Part shown: positions 1 through 6,301 of the stretch, piece after piece
Layout: each line of letters begins with the position of its first letter
Numbering within the stretch: position 1 is the first letter of the stretch
Source: Candidatus Saccharibacteria bacterium UBA4215
Lineage (GTDB): Bacteria > Patescibacteriota > Saccharimonadia > Saccharimonadales > Saccharimonadaceae
Assembly: GCA_002381485.1 (NCBI GenBank)
Contig: DFTJ01000007.1
Location: 69,666-77,065 of the forward strand
Length of the DNA: 7,400 nt
Reading direction: 5' to 3'
Program-made: the position numbers and the translations under genes
Notes under the pieces: model-generated
The model's input: the letters and a program-made list of their open reading frames with translations, nothing else
Told to the model about the DNA's origin: nothing
Database searches by the model: none

Positions 1-1433
1 AGAACTCGGGTGATCCGTACTTGCGTACTCGTTTGGCAAACACGGCCGTCTTCATTAGCGACGAGTTTATGAAACGTGTCGAGAAAGACCAAGACTGGTA
101 CCTGTTTGACCCAGCCGAAGTCGAAGACCTGCCCGAGCTGTATGGGGCTGACTTCTCGAAGGCCTATAAGGAATACATCAAAAAGGCTGAAGCAGGACAG
201 ATGCGTGACTTCAAGAAGATTAAGGCTCGTGAGCAATTCCGCCAGATCTTAATTACGTTGCAGGCGACGAGCCACCCTTGGCTCACCTGGAAGGACACTA
301 TTAATGTTCGAGCGCTGAACAACAACACTTCAACGATTCACCTTTCAAACTTGTGTACCGAAATCACGTTGCCACAAGACAAGGACAACACCGCTGTCTG
401 TAACCTTGTGAGCATTAACCTCTCGGCCCACTTAAAAGAAGACAAGACGTGGGATTGGGATCGCTTGGCAGAAAGTTCACGCAGCGCGATTCGTCAGCTG
501 GATAACTTGGTTGATATTACCAACACTCCAATTCCTGAAGCGATGAACTCGAATAAGCAGAATCGTGCACTGGGTCTCGGATTCATGGGCTTTACCGATG
601 TCATCGAGAAACTGGGCTACAGCTATGAATCTGAAGAGGCATACGATCTTGTCGATCAGCTGGCTGAATACATTAGTTATTACGCCATCGACGAATCTGC
701 CAACCTGGCTAAGAAGTACGGCGCATACCCAACATTCAAGGGGAGTGGCTGGAGCAAGGGTATTCTTCCTATCGATACTGTTGATGAGCTCGCTACCGAC
801 CGTAAGGTGAAGGTTGAAGTGAACCGCAAGCAGCGCCTTGACTGGGATGCGCTTCGTCCAAAGGTGAAAAAGGGCATGCGTAACGCGACGCTTATGGCTG
901 TGGCGCCAACTGCTAACATTGCACACATTGCTGGCACAACTCCAGGCCTTGACCCTCAATTTGCACAGATCTTCTCTCGTGCAACCTTGAACGGTAAGTT
1001 CTTGGAAGTGAACACAAATCTTGTCCGTGACTTGCGTGAGTTAGGTTTGTGGGAGCAAGTCAAAGACGACATCTTGCGAACACAGGGTGACGTGCAGACA
1101 ATCGATGCGATTCCACAACACATCAAAGACACCTATAAAACAAGTTTCCAGCTAAGTCCGTACGCATTTATCGAAGTCGCAGCACGAGCCCAGAAGTGGG
1201 TTGACCAGGCTATCAGCCGCAACATGTACCTAGAGACACGAAACATCGACGATATGGTCGACATCTACAGTGCCGCATGGCGCCGTGGGCTGAAGACGAC
1301 GTACTACCTGCACATGAAGCCACGACACACTGCCGAACAATCGACCGTAAAGGTAAACAAGGCCGAAACCACTCAAGGTGGTCCACGCAGAAGCGGCTTC
1401 GGCTTCGCCAAAAAGCAAGAGGGGAGTGTATGA
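1..1433 (+). CDS. nrdA: Ribonucleoside-diphosphate reductase alpha subunit (class I), 5'-truncated by window, ends without Cys-pair tail
   Basis: This is the catalytic large subunit of class I ribonucleotide reductase, which reduces ribonucleotides to deoxyribonucleotides in the cytoplasm. The frame is open from base 3 with no plausible start; the N-terminal ATP-cone and the first active-site Cys lie upstream of the window. Visible landmarks are NLCTEI at 348-365, where Cys (354-356) is the thiyl-radical Cys and Glu (360-362) the catalytic Glu of the family; the second active-site Cys in 'AVCNL' (399-401); the substrate-phosphate loop 'APTANIAHIAGTTPG' near 903-947; and the radical-transfer pair Tyr-Tyr (1302-1307) in 'KTTYYLH'. 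After the core ends near 'AEQSTVKVNK' there is a Gly/Lys-rich linker of about 23 residues and a TGA stop (1431-1433). The usual terminal Cys pair is absent. A separate ORF downstream ends with one. The identity is very secure; the split tail is discussed in the findings. Confidence 0.97.
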   Translation, partial: NSGDPYLRTRLANTAVFISDEFMKRVEKDQDWYLFDPAEVEDLPELYGADFSKAYKEYIKKAEAGQMRDFKKIKAREQFRQILITLQATSHPWLTWKDTINVRALNNNTSTIHLSNLCTEITLPQDKDNTAVCNLVSINLSAHLKEDKTWDWDRLAESSRSAIRQLDNLVDITNTPIPEAMNSNKQNRALGLGFMGFTDVIEKLGYSYESEEAYDLVDQLAEYISYYAIDESANLAKKYGAYPTFKGSGWSKGILPIDTVDELATDRKVKVEVNRKQRLDWDALRPKVKKGMRNATLMAVAPTANIAHIAGTTPGLDPQFAQIFSRATLNGKFLEVNTNLVRDLRELGLWEQVKDDILRTQGDVQTIDAIPQHIKDTYKTSFQLSPYAFIEVAARAQKWVDQAISRNMYLETRNIDDMVDIYSAAWRRGLKTTYYLHMKPRHTAEQSTVKVNKAETTQGGPRRSGFGFAKKQEGSV

Positions 1434-1443
1434 CCAGTTTCAA

Positions 1444-1471
1444 TTGAATACAAAAACAAACAGTCTAAATA
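1444..1471 (+). promoter_or_regulatory. Possible weak promoter upstream of the CxxC-tail ORF
   Basis: TTGAAT (1444-1449) and TAAATA (1466-1471) are separated by 16 bases and could be -35 and -10 elements, giving a start near 1478 and a leader of about 15 bases that contains the AGGGAG site. The 60-base gap is A-rich, so such matches arise easily. The ORF could equally be read only from the nrdA transcript. Confidence 0.25.
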
Positions 1472-1480
1472 ATAGAATAA

Positions 1481-1486
1481 AGGGAG
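1481..1486 (+). promoter_or_regulatory. Shine-Dalgarno site of the CxxC-tail ORF
   Basis: AGGGAG lies 7 bases before the ATG at 1494. It sets the start of the 57-codon ORF and argues that this ORF is translated independently rather than by read-through from nrdA. Confidence 0.6.
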
Positions 1487-1493
1487 CAATACA

Positions 1494-1667
1494 ATGCAAG
1501 CATCAACAATCATCAACGACAACATGACACTCGAAGAAAAACTAGCCGCAATCGACCAAGCAATGGCCAACGCACAGGCTCAAGCAGCCGAAGATGCATC
1601 GGCTCGTGGACAAACAGCTGCACCACTTGATCCAGCCGACCTCACAATGTGCGATAGTTGCCAGTAG
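1494..1667 (+). CDS. Small protein (57 aa) ending in Cys-X2-Cys: probable detached C-terminal redox tail of NrdA
   Basis: The protein opens with an acidic, Ala/Gln-rich, probably helical stretch (residues 11-37), then a Pro/Asp-containing linker, and ends DLTMCDSCQ with Cys53 (1650-1652) and Cys56 (1659-1661). It has no thioredoxin fold or signal peptide. Class I NrdA proteins normally end in a flexible tail with just such a Cys pair, which reduces the active-site disulfide after each turnover and is itself reduced by thioredoxin or glutaredoxin. The NrdA encoded directly upstream lacks the pair, and this ORF lies 60 bases downstream in the same frame, behind TGA (1431), TAA (1470) and TAG (1473). 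It has its own ATG and AGGGAG site. I infer a tail acting in trans. A decayed fusion joint is the main alternative. That it is a gene is likely; its function is inferred from context and the C-terminal motif. Confidence 0.75.
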   Translation: MQASTIINDNMTLEEKLAAIDQAMANAQAQAAEDASARGQTAAPLDPADLTMCDSCQ

Positions 1668-1674
1668 AAAAGTG

Positions 1675-1866
1675 ATGACACGAAAAGTTGAACACTTGCA
1701 ACAAATTGTTGCTGAAGCAGAAAAGAATCTCGCAACCGACGATCCAAACATTATAAAAGATGAGCTGCGTGAGACGGTTGAGATAACAAGACGAGAACTA
1801 GGTGGGAGAGCTGTGGTTGAAGGATTCATACCCGACGCTCAATACGAACTACAAAGACATATTTAA
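1675..1866 (+). CDS. Hypothetical protein (63 aa) between nrdA tail ORF and nrdB
   Basis: I do not recognise this protein. The chosen ATG is 7 bases after the previous stop; GTG at 1672 is an alternative, and the in-frame ATG at 1594 would overlap the tail ORF and is unlikely. There is only a weak purine stretch (AGAAAAG) ahead of it, so translation may be coupled to the upstream ORF. The product is charged and mostly helix-forming (residues 3-41, with hydrophobic residues at spacings that allow a short coiled coil), followed by 'LGGRAVVEGFIPDAQYEL'. It has no Cys, signal peptide or membrane segment. Codon use differs from the neighbours: AGA, CGA, ATA and CTA appear, while nrdA and nrdB prefer CGT/CGC and CTT/TTG. 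The stop TAA runs into the nrdB ribosome binding site, which places it firmly in the operon. It could be an RNR accessory protein or a remnant; neither is shown. Confidence 0.6.
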   Translation: MTRKVEHLQQIVAEAEKNLATDDPNIIKDELRETVEITRRELGGRAVVEGFIPDAQYELQRHI

Positions 1867-1878
1867 AAGGAGAACATC

Positions 1879-2862
1879 ATGGCAGGGATACTCGGAACAG
1901 GCATTCAGGACGGACTACTACTAAAACCCGTCAATTACCCGTGGGCGATGGATCTGTATAATCAGGCTGTCGCAAACACGTGGTTTCCAAATGAAATTCA
2001 GCTTGGTCAAGATCTAGCTGACTGGAAGAAGATGAGCGAAGAAGAGCGCCACGCGCTGACGTTCTTGATGAGCTATTTCAACCCGAACGAGCTTTTGGTG
2101 AACAAGGCTCTGGCGTTTGGTGTGTACCCATACGTAAATGCCGCTGAGTGTCACCTGTACCTTGCAAAGCAAATGTGGGAGGAAGCTAACCACTGTATGA
2201 GCTTTGAATATGTTCTCGAGACATTCCCGATTGATCGTGATGTTGCCTACTCGGCTCACGTTGATACGCCATCAATGGCGCGTAAAGAGGAATTTGAGAC
2301 AAAGTTCATTAAGCGTATGACTGAAGACACGCTCGACATCACCACGACAGAGGGCAAGAAAGACTTTGTTCGTAATCTTGTGGCCTACAACATTATCCTT
2401 GAGGGCATCTGGTTCTATAGCGGCTTCATGGTGGCACTAAGTTTCCGTCAGCGAAATCTGCTCCGTAACTTTGCCAGCTTGATCGACTGGGTTGTGCGAG
2501 ACGAGAGCCTGCACCTGAAGTTTGGCATCAACCTCATCTTGACCGTTATGGAAGAGAACGAGGATCTTCAGACAGAAGAGTTTGCCAACGAGATCAAGCA
2601 GATGATTCTTGATGGTGTCGAGATGGAAGAGGCATACAACAAAGACCTTTTGCCGAATGGCATCCTTGGCTTGAACAGCGAATACATTAATCAGTACGTG
2701 AAATACTTGGCAGACCGTCGCCTCGAAGAGCTTGGATTTGAGCCACACTATAAGGTTTCAAACCCCGCTAAATGGATGGCCGCTGCGAACGACACACTCC
2801 AACTAGTGAATTTCTTTGAGAGTACCAACACCAGCTACGAAGTGAACGGCCAAGCGAAATAA
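1879..2862 (+). CDS. nrdB: Ribonucleoside-diphosphate reductase beta subunit, class Ic-like (Phe in place of radical Tyr)
   Basis: This 327-residue small subunit generates the oxidant that starts ribonucleotide reduction in NrdA. The start is fixed by AGGAGA (1868-1873) five bases before ATG. The six metal ligands are Glu71 ('NPNELLVN'), Glu102 and His105 ('EEANHCMSF'), Glu175 ('IILEGIWFY'), Glu209 and His212 ('RDESLHL'). The position that carries the stable tyrosyl radical in class Ia enzymes is Phe109. From recalled family numbering, Chlamydia trachomatis R2 has Glu89, Glu120, His123, Phe127, Glu193, Glu227 and His230: every spacing is the same with an offset of 18. Tyr320 near the C-terminus matches the tail Tyr (338 there) that relays the radical to NrdA. 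I infer a Mn/Fe, tyrosyl-radical-free class Ic enzyme. It ends 26 bases before zwf, with no visible terminator. Confidence 0.96.
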   Translation: MAGILGTGIQDGLLLKPVNYPWAMDLYNQAVANTWFPNEIQLGQDLADWKKMSEEERHALTFLMSYFNPNELLVNKALAFGVYPYVNAAECHLYLAKQMWEEANHCMSFEYVLETFPIDRDVAYSAHVDTPSMARKEEFETKFIKRMTEDTLDITTTEGKKDFVRNLVAYNIILEGIWFYSGFMVALSFRQRNLLRNFASLIDWVVRDESLHLKFGINLILTVMEENEDLQTEEFANEIKQMILDGVEMEEAYNKDLLPNGILGLNSEYINQYVKYLADRRLEELGFEPHYKVSNPAKWMAAANDTLQLVNFFESTNTSYEVNGQAK

Positions 2863-2876
2863 CTACGTTGCCGGGG

Positions 2877-2882
2877 TATAAT
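2877..2882 (+). promoter_or_regulatory. -10 box for zwf, leaderless
   Basis: A perfect TATAAT ends 6 bases before the ATG at 2889. The expected transcription start, seven bases after the last base of the box, is the A of that ATG. No -35 hexamer is recognisable at the usual distance. Confidence 0.65.
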
Positions 2883-2888
2883 AAGGGT

Positions 2889-4085
2889 ATGCATACGAAA
2901 CTTATCATCTTCGGCATTACCGGTGACCTTAGTCGTCGCAAACTTTTGCCAGCCCTGAGCGATATTGTGAAGAGCGGGCAGTGCCAGCCACTGTCGATTA
3001 TTGGTGTCTCGCGTCGAGATGTTGACGTTGCGGATGTTCTTGGCGAACATGCTGAGACTCTAGCCTCAATAACGCGCATGGCGCAAGTTGATGTCGCGAA
3101 GCTGGAGGATTATCACCAGCTGCGGGACCAAGTCTCTCTTCAGCAGGACGAGCAGGCGGTGATTTACCTTTCTGTGCCCCCAGGTGCAGCAGCAGATGTG
3201 GCTGATTTTTTGGGCGAAGCTGGACTCAACGGCCCGAATGTAAAGCTGTTATTTGAAAAGCCATTTGGCTACGATGCTCAATCGGCCCATGACTTTATCC
3301 AGCGCACGCGTCGTTATTTTGACGACGGGCAACTATACCGCATTGATCACTATATGGCCAAGGAAGTGGCAATGGCCCTACTGGAGTTGCGCTCCGATGC
3401 GGCAAGTCATCACCATCAGTGGAGCAGCGCATCAGTAGAGCGTGTTGAGGTGCTGGCGAGTGAGACGCTCGGAGTAGAGGATCGGGCTCAGTTTTATGAA
3501 CAGACTGGCGCTCTCAGGGACGTCGTTCAAGGGCATTTGCTGCAGTTACTTTCTCTGGTCTTGATGGAGCCGGTTGCTACCGACGAGCTCTCGCTGCTTC
3601 CTGCGAAGCGCTTGGCGGCACTTGCCTCGCTGCACCCTGTTGATCCTTCCACGTCTGTCCGAGCGCAATATGCGGACTATGATGAAGAAGTAGGCAACCC
3701 AGGCAGTCAGACAGAAACATTCGTTAGCTTAGACCTTGCTAGTACTGACGCGCGCTGGAAGAATGTCCCCATTCGTCTTACGACAGGTAAGCGGCTAAGT
3801 GAGAAGAAGACGGCGGTGACAATTGAGTACACTGATGGCACAAAAGACGTGTTTATCGAAGGAGAGGTGCAGTCATCGCTCGACCAGTTGCGTGACGCCT
3901 ACGAGCGCGTGTTGGTAGAGGCAATCAATGGCAATAAGCACATCTTTACAACTTCTCCGGAAATCATTCGAGCCTGGGAGATTCTTGCTGACGTTCAGCA
4001 GTCTTGGGCGATGAACAACCAACCATTATTGCAATACGAGCCAGGAACGCGCGCTGGCGATGTCCACATACAACCCTACATTTAG
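2889..4085 (+). CDS. zwf: Glucose-6-phosphate 1-dehydrogenase, short form
   Basis: It oxidises glucose-6-phosphate to 6-phosphogluconolactone, yielding NAD(P)H at the entry of the oxidative pentose phosphate pathway. From the ATG at 2889 the protein is 398 residues; most bacterial forms are about 480-500. The signature elements are in order: Rossmann loop 'GITGDLSRRKLLP' (residues 9-21), EKPFG (123-127), the substrate motif 'RIDHYMAKE' (151-159, family usually RIDHYLGKE) with His154, 'FYEQTGALRDVVQGHLLQLL' (202-221) with the catalytic-base His216, 'TTGKRLSEKK' (298-307), and 'DAYERVL' (336-342). The essential residues are therefore present, and the shortening is spread across peripheral segments rather than being a broken end. 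A TTG at 2868 in frame is a poor start because it lies upstream of the -10 box. The start is chosen because the predicted mRNA begins at this ATG. No Shine-Dalgarno site is seen. Confidence 0.94.
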   Translation: MHTKLIIFGITGDLSRRKLLPALSDIVKSGQCQPLSIIGVSRRDVDVADVLGEHAETLASITRMAQVDVAKLEDYHQLRDQVSLQQDEQAVIYLSVPPGAAADVADFLGEAGLNGPNVKLLFEKPFGYDAQSAHDFIQRTRRYFDDGQLYRIDHYMAKEVAMALLELRSDAASHHHQWSSASVERVEVLASETLGVEDRAQFYEQTGALRDVVQGHLLQLLSLVLMEPVATDELSLLPAKRLAALASLHPVDPSTSVRAQYADYDEEVGNPGSQTETFVSLDLASTDARWKNVPIRLTTGKRLSEKKTAVTIEYTDGTKDVFIEGEVQSSLDQLRDAYERVLVEAINGNKHIFTTSPEIIRAWEILADVQQSWAMNNQPLLQYEPGTRAGDVHIQPYI

Positions 4086-4136
4086 CGTAGTGATAATAAT
4101 ACAACGCCATCTATGTAGCGCCTGAGCTGGAAGTAG

Positions 4137-4145
4137 TGGTACAAT
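4137..4145 (+). promoter_or_regulatory. Extended -10 promoter for pyrG
   Basis: TGGTACAAT is a TGn extended -10 element, with the TACAAT hexamer at 4140-4145. Transcription should begin near 4152, two bases before the first in-frame ATG (4154) and 20 before the preferred start (4172). No -35 hexamer is evident. Confidence 0.55.
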
Positions 4146-4155
4146 GAAGTCCCAT

Positions 4156-4162
4156 GGAGGTG
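4156..4162 (+). promoter_or_regulatory. Strong Shine-Dalgarno site deciding the pyrG start
   Basis: GGAGGTG matches seven bases of the anti-Shine-Dalgarno complement and is nine bases from the ATG at 4172. It overlaps the G of the upstream in-frame ATG at 4154, so the 5' end of the mRNA carries both a potential leaderless start and this ribosome site. Confidence 0.6.
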
Positions 4163-4171
4163 CAAACAAAC

Positions 4172-5758
4172 ATGGGGGCAAAACAAAAATTTATCTTTGT
4201 AACTGGAGGAGTGCTTTCCGGAGTTGGAAAGGGTATCACTGCGGCAAGTATTGGTGCGATTTTGCAAGCCAAGGGCAGTACTGTTTCAATACAAAAATGC
4301 GACCCGTATCTCAATGTGGATGCGGGTCTTTTGAATCCAAAAGAGCATGGCGAGTGTTTTGTAACCAAGGACGGGGCCGAAACAGATCTTGACCTTGGCC
4401 ACTATGAACGGTTCTTAGATATAGAACTGACGCAGAAGAACGCCACCTTGTCTGGTCGGTTGTTGAGTCAGCTTATTGCGGATGAGCGCGCCGGCAAATT
4501 TCACGGTGAGACAGTCCAACTCGTGCCACACCTAACTGGTGCTATTAAGGATTCTATTCAAGAGGCCGCCAACGGCTCTGATGTTCATATCGTTGAGGTA
4601 GGGGGTACCGTAGGGGACTACGAGGGACTGAGCTTTATTGAGGCGATTCGCGACTTCTCAACCCGTGTTGGCCGCGAGAATTGTTTTTACGTCCACGTTG
4701 TCTATGTTCCATTTATCCAAACCAGTAAAGAGTTTAAGTCAAAGCCAGCTCAGAACGCACTAAATGAGCTGCGCGGATTTGGTATCGTGCCCGATTGTGT
4801 GGTGGTGCGCACAGAAGAACCAGCTCCACACGGTATTGCCGCAAAGATTGCGCGTTTTAGTGGCGTCCCTGAAGACGCAGTGATTTTATTACCGAATGCC
4901 CATACGGTATACGAAGTGCCGTTAACAGTGAGTGCTAGCGGAATCGGGACTGTCCTGGAGCGTTTTACGGGAAATACACGTACTCCTGATCTTACAAAGT
5001 GGCGTCGATTGGTTGAAGCACAGGAAGCGATCTATAAAAAAAGTGTTCGCGTTGGCATGGTCGCTAAGTACATGGACAACGAAGACACGTACATCTCTGT
5101 TATCGAAGCCCTGAAAGCCGCCGCATGGCAAGAGAAGGTGCAGCTTGATCTGGAGTGGTTAAATGCAGAGGAGGTCGATGAATCTGATTTTAGTCGGATG
5201 GATGCGTTAGTTGTTCCGGGTGGATTTGGTGAACGAGGAGTCGACGGTAAGATTCGGGCAGCTCAGTATGCGTTAGAACACGACACTCCGTATCTCGGCT
5301 TGTGCCTTGGTCTGCAAGCGGCGGTGATTGCGGCCGCGCGCCGAGCTGGGCTGGAGGGAGCCCACAGCACCGAATTCAATCCTATAACACCGCACGACGT
5401 TGTGTACATCATGGCTGGTCAGGCTGGCAAGGAGTCAACTGGTGGCACGCTGCGTCTTGGTGATTACCCGGCTATATTAAAGGCAAACTCCCTGGCGGCA
5501 AGAACGTATGGTGAAGAAGAGGTGGTTGAACGACACCGACATCGCTACGAAGTAAACCAACGATTTGCGGATGATGTCAAGAAGGGCGGACTGGCGATTT
5601 CTGGTACATCACCGGACGGAAAGCTTGTTGAGTTTATAGAGGCCGCTAGCCATCCATACTTCATTGCGACCCAAGCCCACCCAGAGTTTAAGAGTCGCCC
5701 TTCAAGACCGCACCCTCTTTTTGTTGGTTTAATCAAAGCTGCGCGCCAACGACAATAA
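4172..5758 (+). CDS. pyrG: CTP synthase (glutamine hydrolysing)
   Basis: It makes CTP from UTP, ATP and glutamine, the last step of de novo pyrimidine nucleotide synthesis. The protein is 528 residues from this start, a normal length. The N-terminal synthetase domain has the ATP loop 'GGVLSGVGKG' (12-21, Lys20), 'CDPYLNVDAG' (43-52), 'DGAETDLDLGHYERF' (67-81, Asp72) and 'EVGGTVGDYEGLSF' (142-155, Glu142 being the probable Mg ligand). The C-terminal class I glutamine amidotransferase domain has 'VPGGFGERG', the nucleophile Cys378 in 'GLCLGLQ', and the His503/Glu505 pair in 'AHPEFKSRP'. All catalytic residues are present. The start at 4172 gives an N-terminus (MGAKQKFIFVTGG) like that of other family members and sits behind a strong ribosome site; 4154 would add six residues. 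It ends 36 bases before the thioredoxin-like gene. Confidence 0.98.
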   Translation: MGAKQKFIFVTGGVLSGVGKGITAASIGAILQAKGSTVSIQKCDPYLNVDAGLLNPKEHGECFVTKDGAETDLDLGHYERFLDIELTQKNATLSGRLLSQLIADERAGKFHGETVQLVPHLTGAIKDSIQEAANGSDVHIVEVGGTVGDYEGLSFIEAIRDFSTRVGRENCFYVHVVYVPFIQTSKEFKSKPAQNALNELRGFGIVPDCVVVRTEEPAPHGIAAKIARFSGVPEDAVILLPNAHTVYEVPLTVSASGIGTVLERFTGNTRTPDLTKWRRLVEAQEAIYKKSVRVGMVAKYMDNEDTYISVIEALKAAAWQEKVQLDLEWLNAEEVDESDFSRMDALVVPGGFGERGVDGKIRAAQYALEHDTPYLGLCLGLQAAVIAAARRAGLEGAHSTEFNPITPHDVVYIMAGQAGKESTGGTLRLGDYPAILKANSLAARTYGEEEVVERHRHRYEVNQRFADDVKKGGLAISGTSPDGKLVEFIEAASHPYFIATQAHPEFKSRPSRPHPLFVGLIKAARQRQ

Positions 5759-5782
5759 ATATCCTTCTTTTGCCAAAGCAGG

Positions 5783-5788
5783 TATAAT
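5783..5788 (+). promoter_or_regulatory. -10 box for the thioredoxin-like/ccdA pair, leaderless
   Basis: TATAAT followed by further AATAAT repeats ends 6 bases before the GTG at 5795, so transcription is expected to start at that GTG. There is no Shine-Dalgarno site and no clear -35 hexamer. Confidence 0.6.
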
Positions 5789-5794
5789 AATAAT

Positions 5795-6301
5795 GTGAAA
5801 AAAGTAATCTTTATCTTACTTGGTGTTGCCCTGCTTGTCGGGGGGTTGGTGGCGGCAATTCAACTGAGCCCCTCACCAATGAGTAGCCAGGGGCCTGAGC
5901 CGCAGACTGTCCAGCCAGAATCTACTAATGAGTCACTTTCCGAGGATGATCAGCCAGCGACGCCGGACACACCAACAGCCGCCGAGCCTGCTACGGGAAG
6001 GTATGTAGACTATGAAGAGGCGTCAATTGCAGCCGAGGGCTACGACGAAACAATTTTATTCTTCCACGCCAGCTGGTGCCCAGAGTGTCGGGCGTTTGAG
6101 CAAGAGATTTTAGCTAATCAAATTCCGGAAGGGGTTCAGGTGTTGAAAGTAGATTACGATTCTTCAACCGATCTTCGTCAGCGCTACGGGGTAACGATTC
6201 AAACAACATTTGTGAAAGTGGACGATAACGGTGAACGGATCAGTAGCTGGGTAGGGTATGGGCGTGATAAATCGCTCAACGCCGTACTGGAGAATACCTA
6301 G
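5795..6301 (+). CDS. Membrane-anchored thioredoxin-like protein with WCPEC active site
   Basis: This 168-residue protein is predicted to face outside the membrane. Residues 1-26 form a Lys-Lys-led hydrophobic anchor or uncleaved signal; 27-67 are a Pro/Ser/Glu/Thr-rich spacer; and from about 69 on there is a thioredoxin fold with the redox pair Cys95-Cys98 in 'HASWCPECRAF'. In thioredoxins the segment near residues 133-139 contains a cis-Pro facing the active site. Here the matching segment is 'GVTIQTTFV', with Thr in that place, which may change substrate release or redox behaviour. GTG is the start because the overlapping ATG (5793) is followed at once by TGA, and the -10 box points to 5795. 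The stop overlaps the next start by one base (TAGTG), so the product is very probably the partner of the CcdA protein. Whether the pair reduces or oxidises extracellular thiols cannot be told from sequence. Confidence 0.88.
   Translation: MKKVIFILLGVALLVGGLVAAIQLSPSPMSSQGPEPQTVQPESTNESLSEDDQPATPDTPTAAEPATGRYVDYEEASIAAEGYDETILFFHASWCPECRAFEQEILANQIPEGVQVLKVDYDSSTDLRQRYGVTIQTTFVKVDDNGERISSWVGYGRDKSLNAVLENT

Noticed and set aside
477..959. Long open frame on the minus strand opposite nrdA (160 codons), and similar shorter ones opposite other genes.
   Set aside because: They mirror conserved coding sequence on the + strand, have no ribosome site or recognisable domain, and reflect codon bias of the real genes.
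1431..1493. TGA at 1431 read as an amino acid (as in genetic code 25, where UGA is Gly) to join NrdA with the tail ORF.
   Set aside because: TAA and TAG follow in the same frame at 1470-1475, so decoding UGA would not reach the tail. No other long gene here contains internal TGA codons.
1431..1493. Self-splicing intron or homing-endonuclease scar between NrdA and the tail.
   Set aside because: The gap is only about 60 bases, too short for a group I or II intron, and nothing resembling an endonuclease is encoded nearby.
1411..1527. Programmed frameshift joining NrdA to the tail: the frame one base ahead is open from at least 1411 to a TGA at 1525, across the whole gap, and an A5 run lies at 1410-1414.
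   Set aside because: It would need two separate shifts, one out and one back, and the bridging translation is low-complexity Asn/Gln/Lys/Thr. The own ATG and AGGGAG site explain the tail ORF more simply.
1594..1674. Upstream ATG at 1594 as start of the 63-residue hypothetical protein (would give 90 residues).
   Set aside because: It would overlap most of the 3' half of the CxxC-tail ORF, which has better support, and the extra 27 residues look like an out-of-frame translation.
4092..4100. GATAATAAT as an additional -10 box for pyrG.
   Set aside because: No -35 or TGn element fits, and the extended -10 at 4137-4145 is closer to the start and follows the spacing seen at other genes.
4085..4107. 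Hairpin after zwf: GCGTAGT and ACAACGC arms (one A-A mismatch) around a 9-base loop, considered as a terminator.
   Set aside because: The stem is weak and there is no T run after it, so intrinsic termination is not supported.
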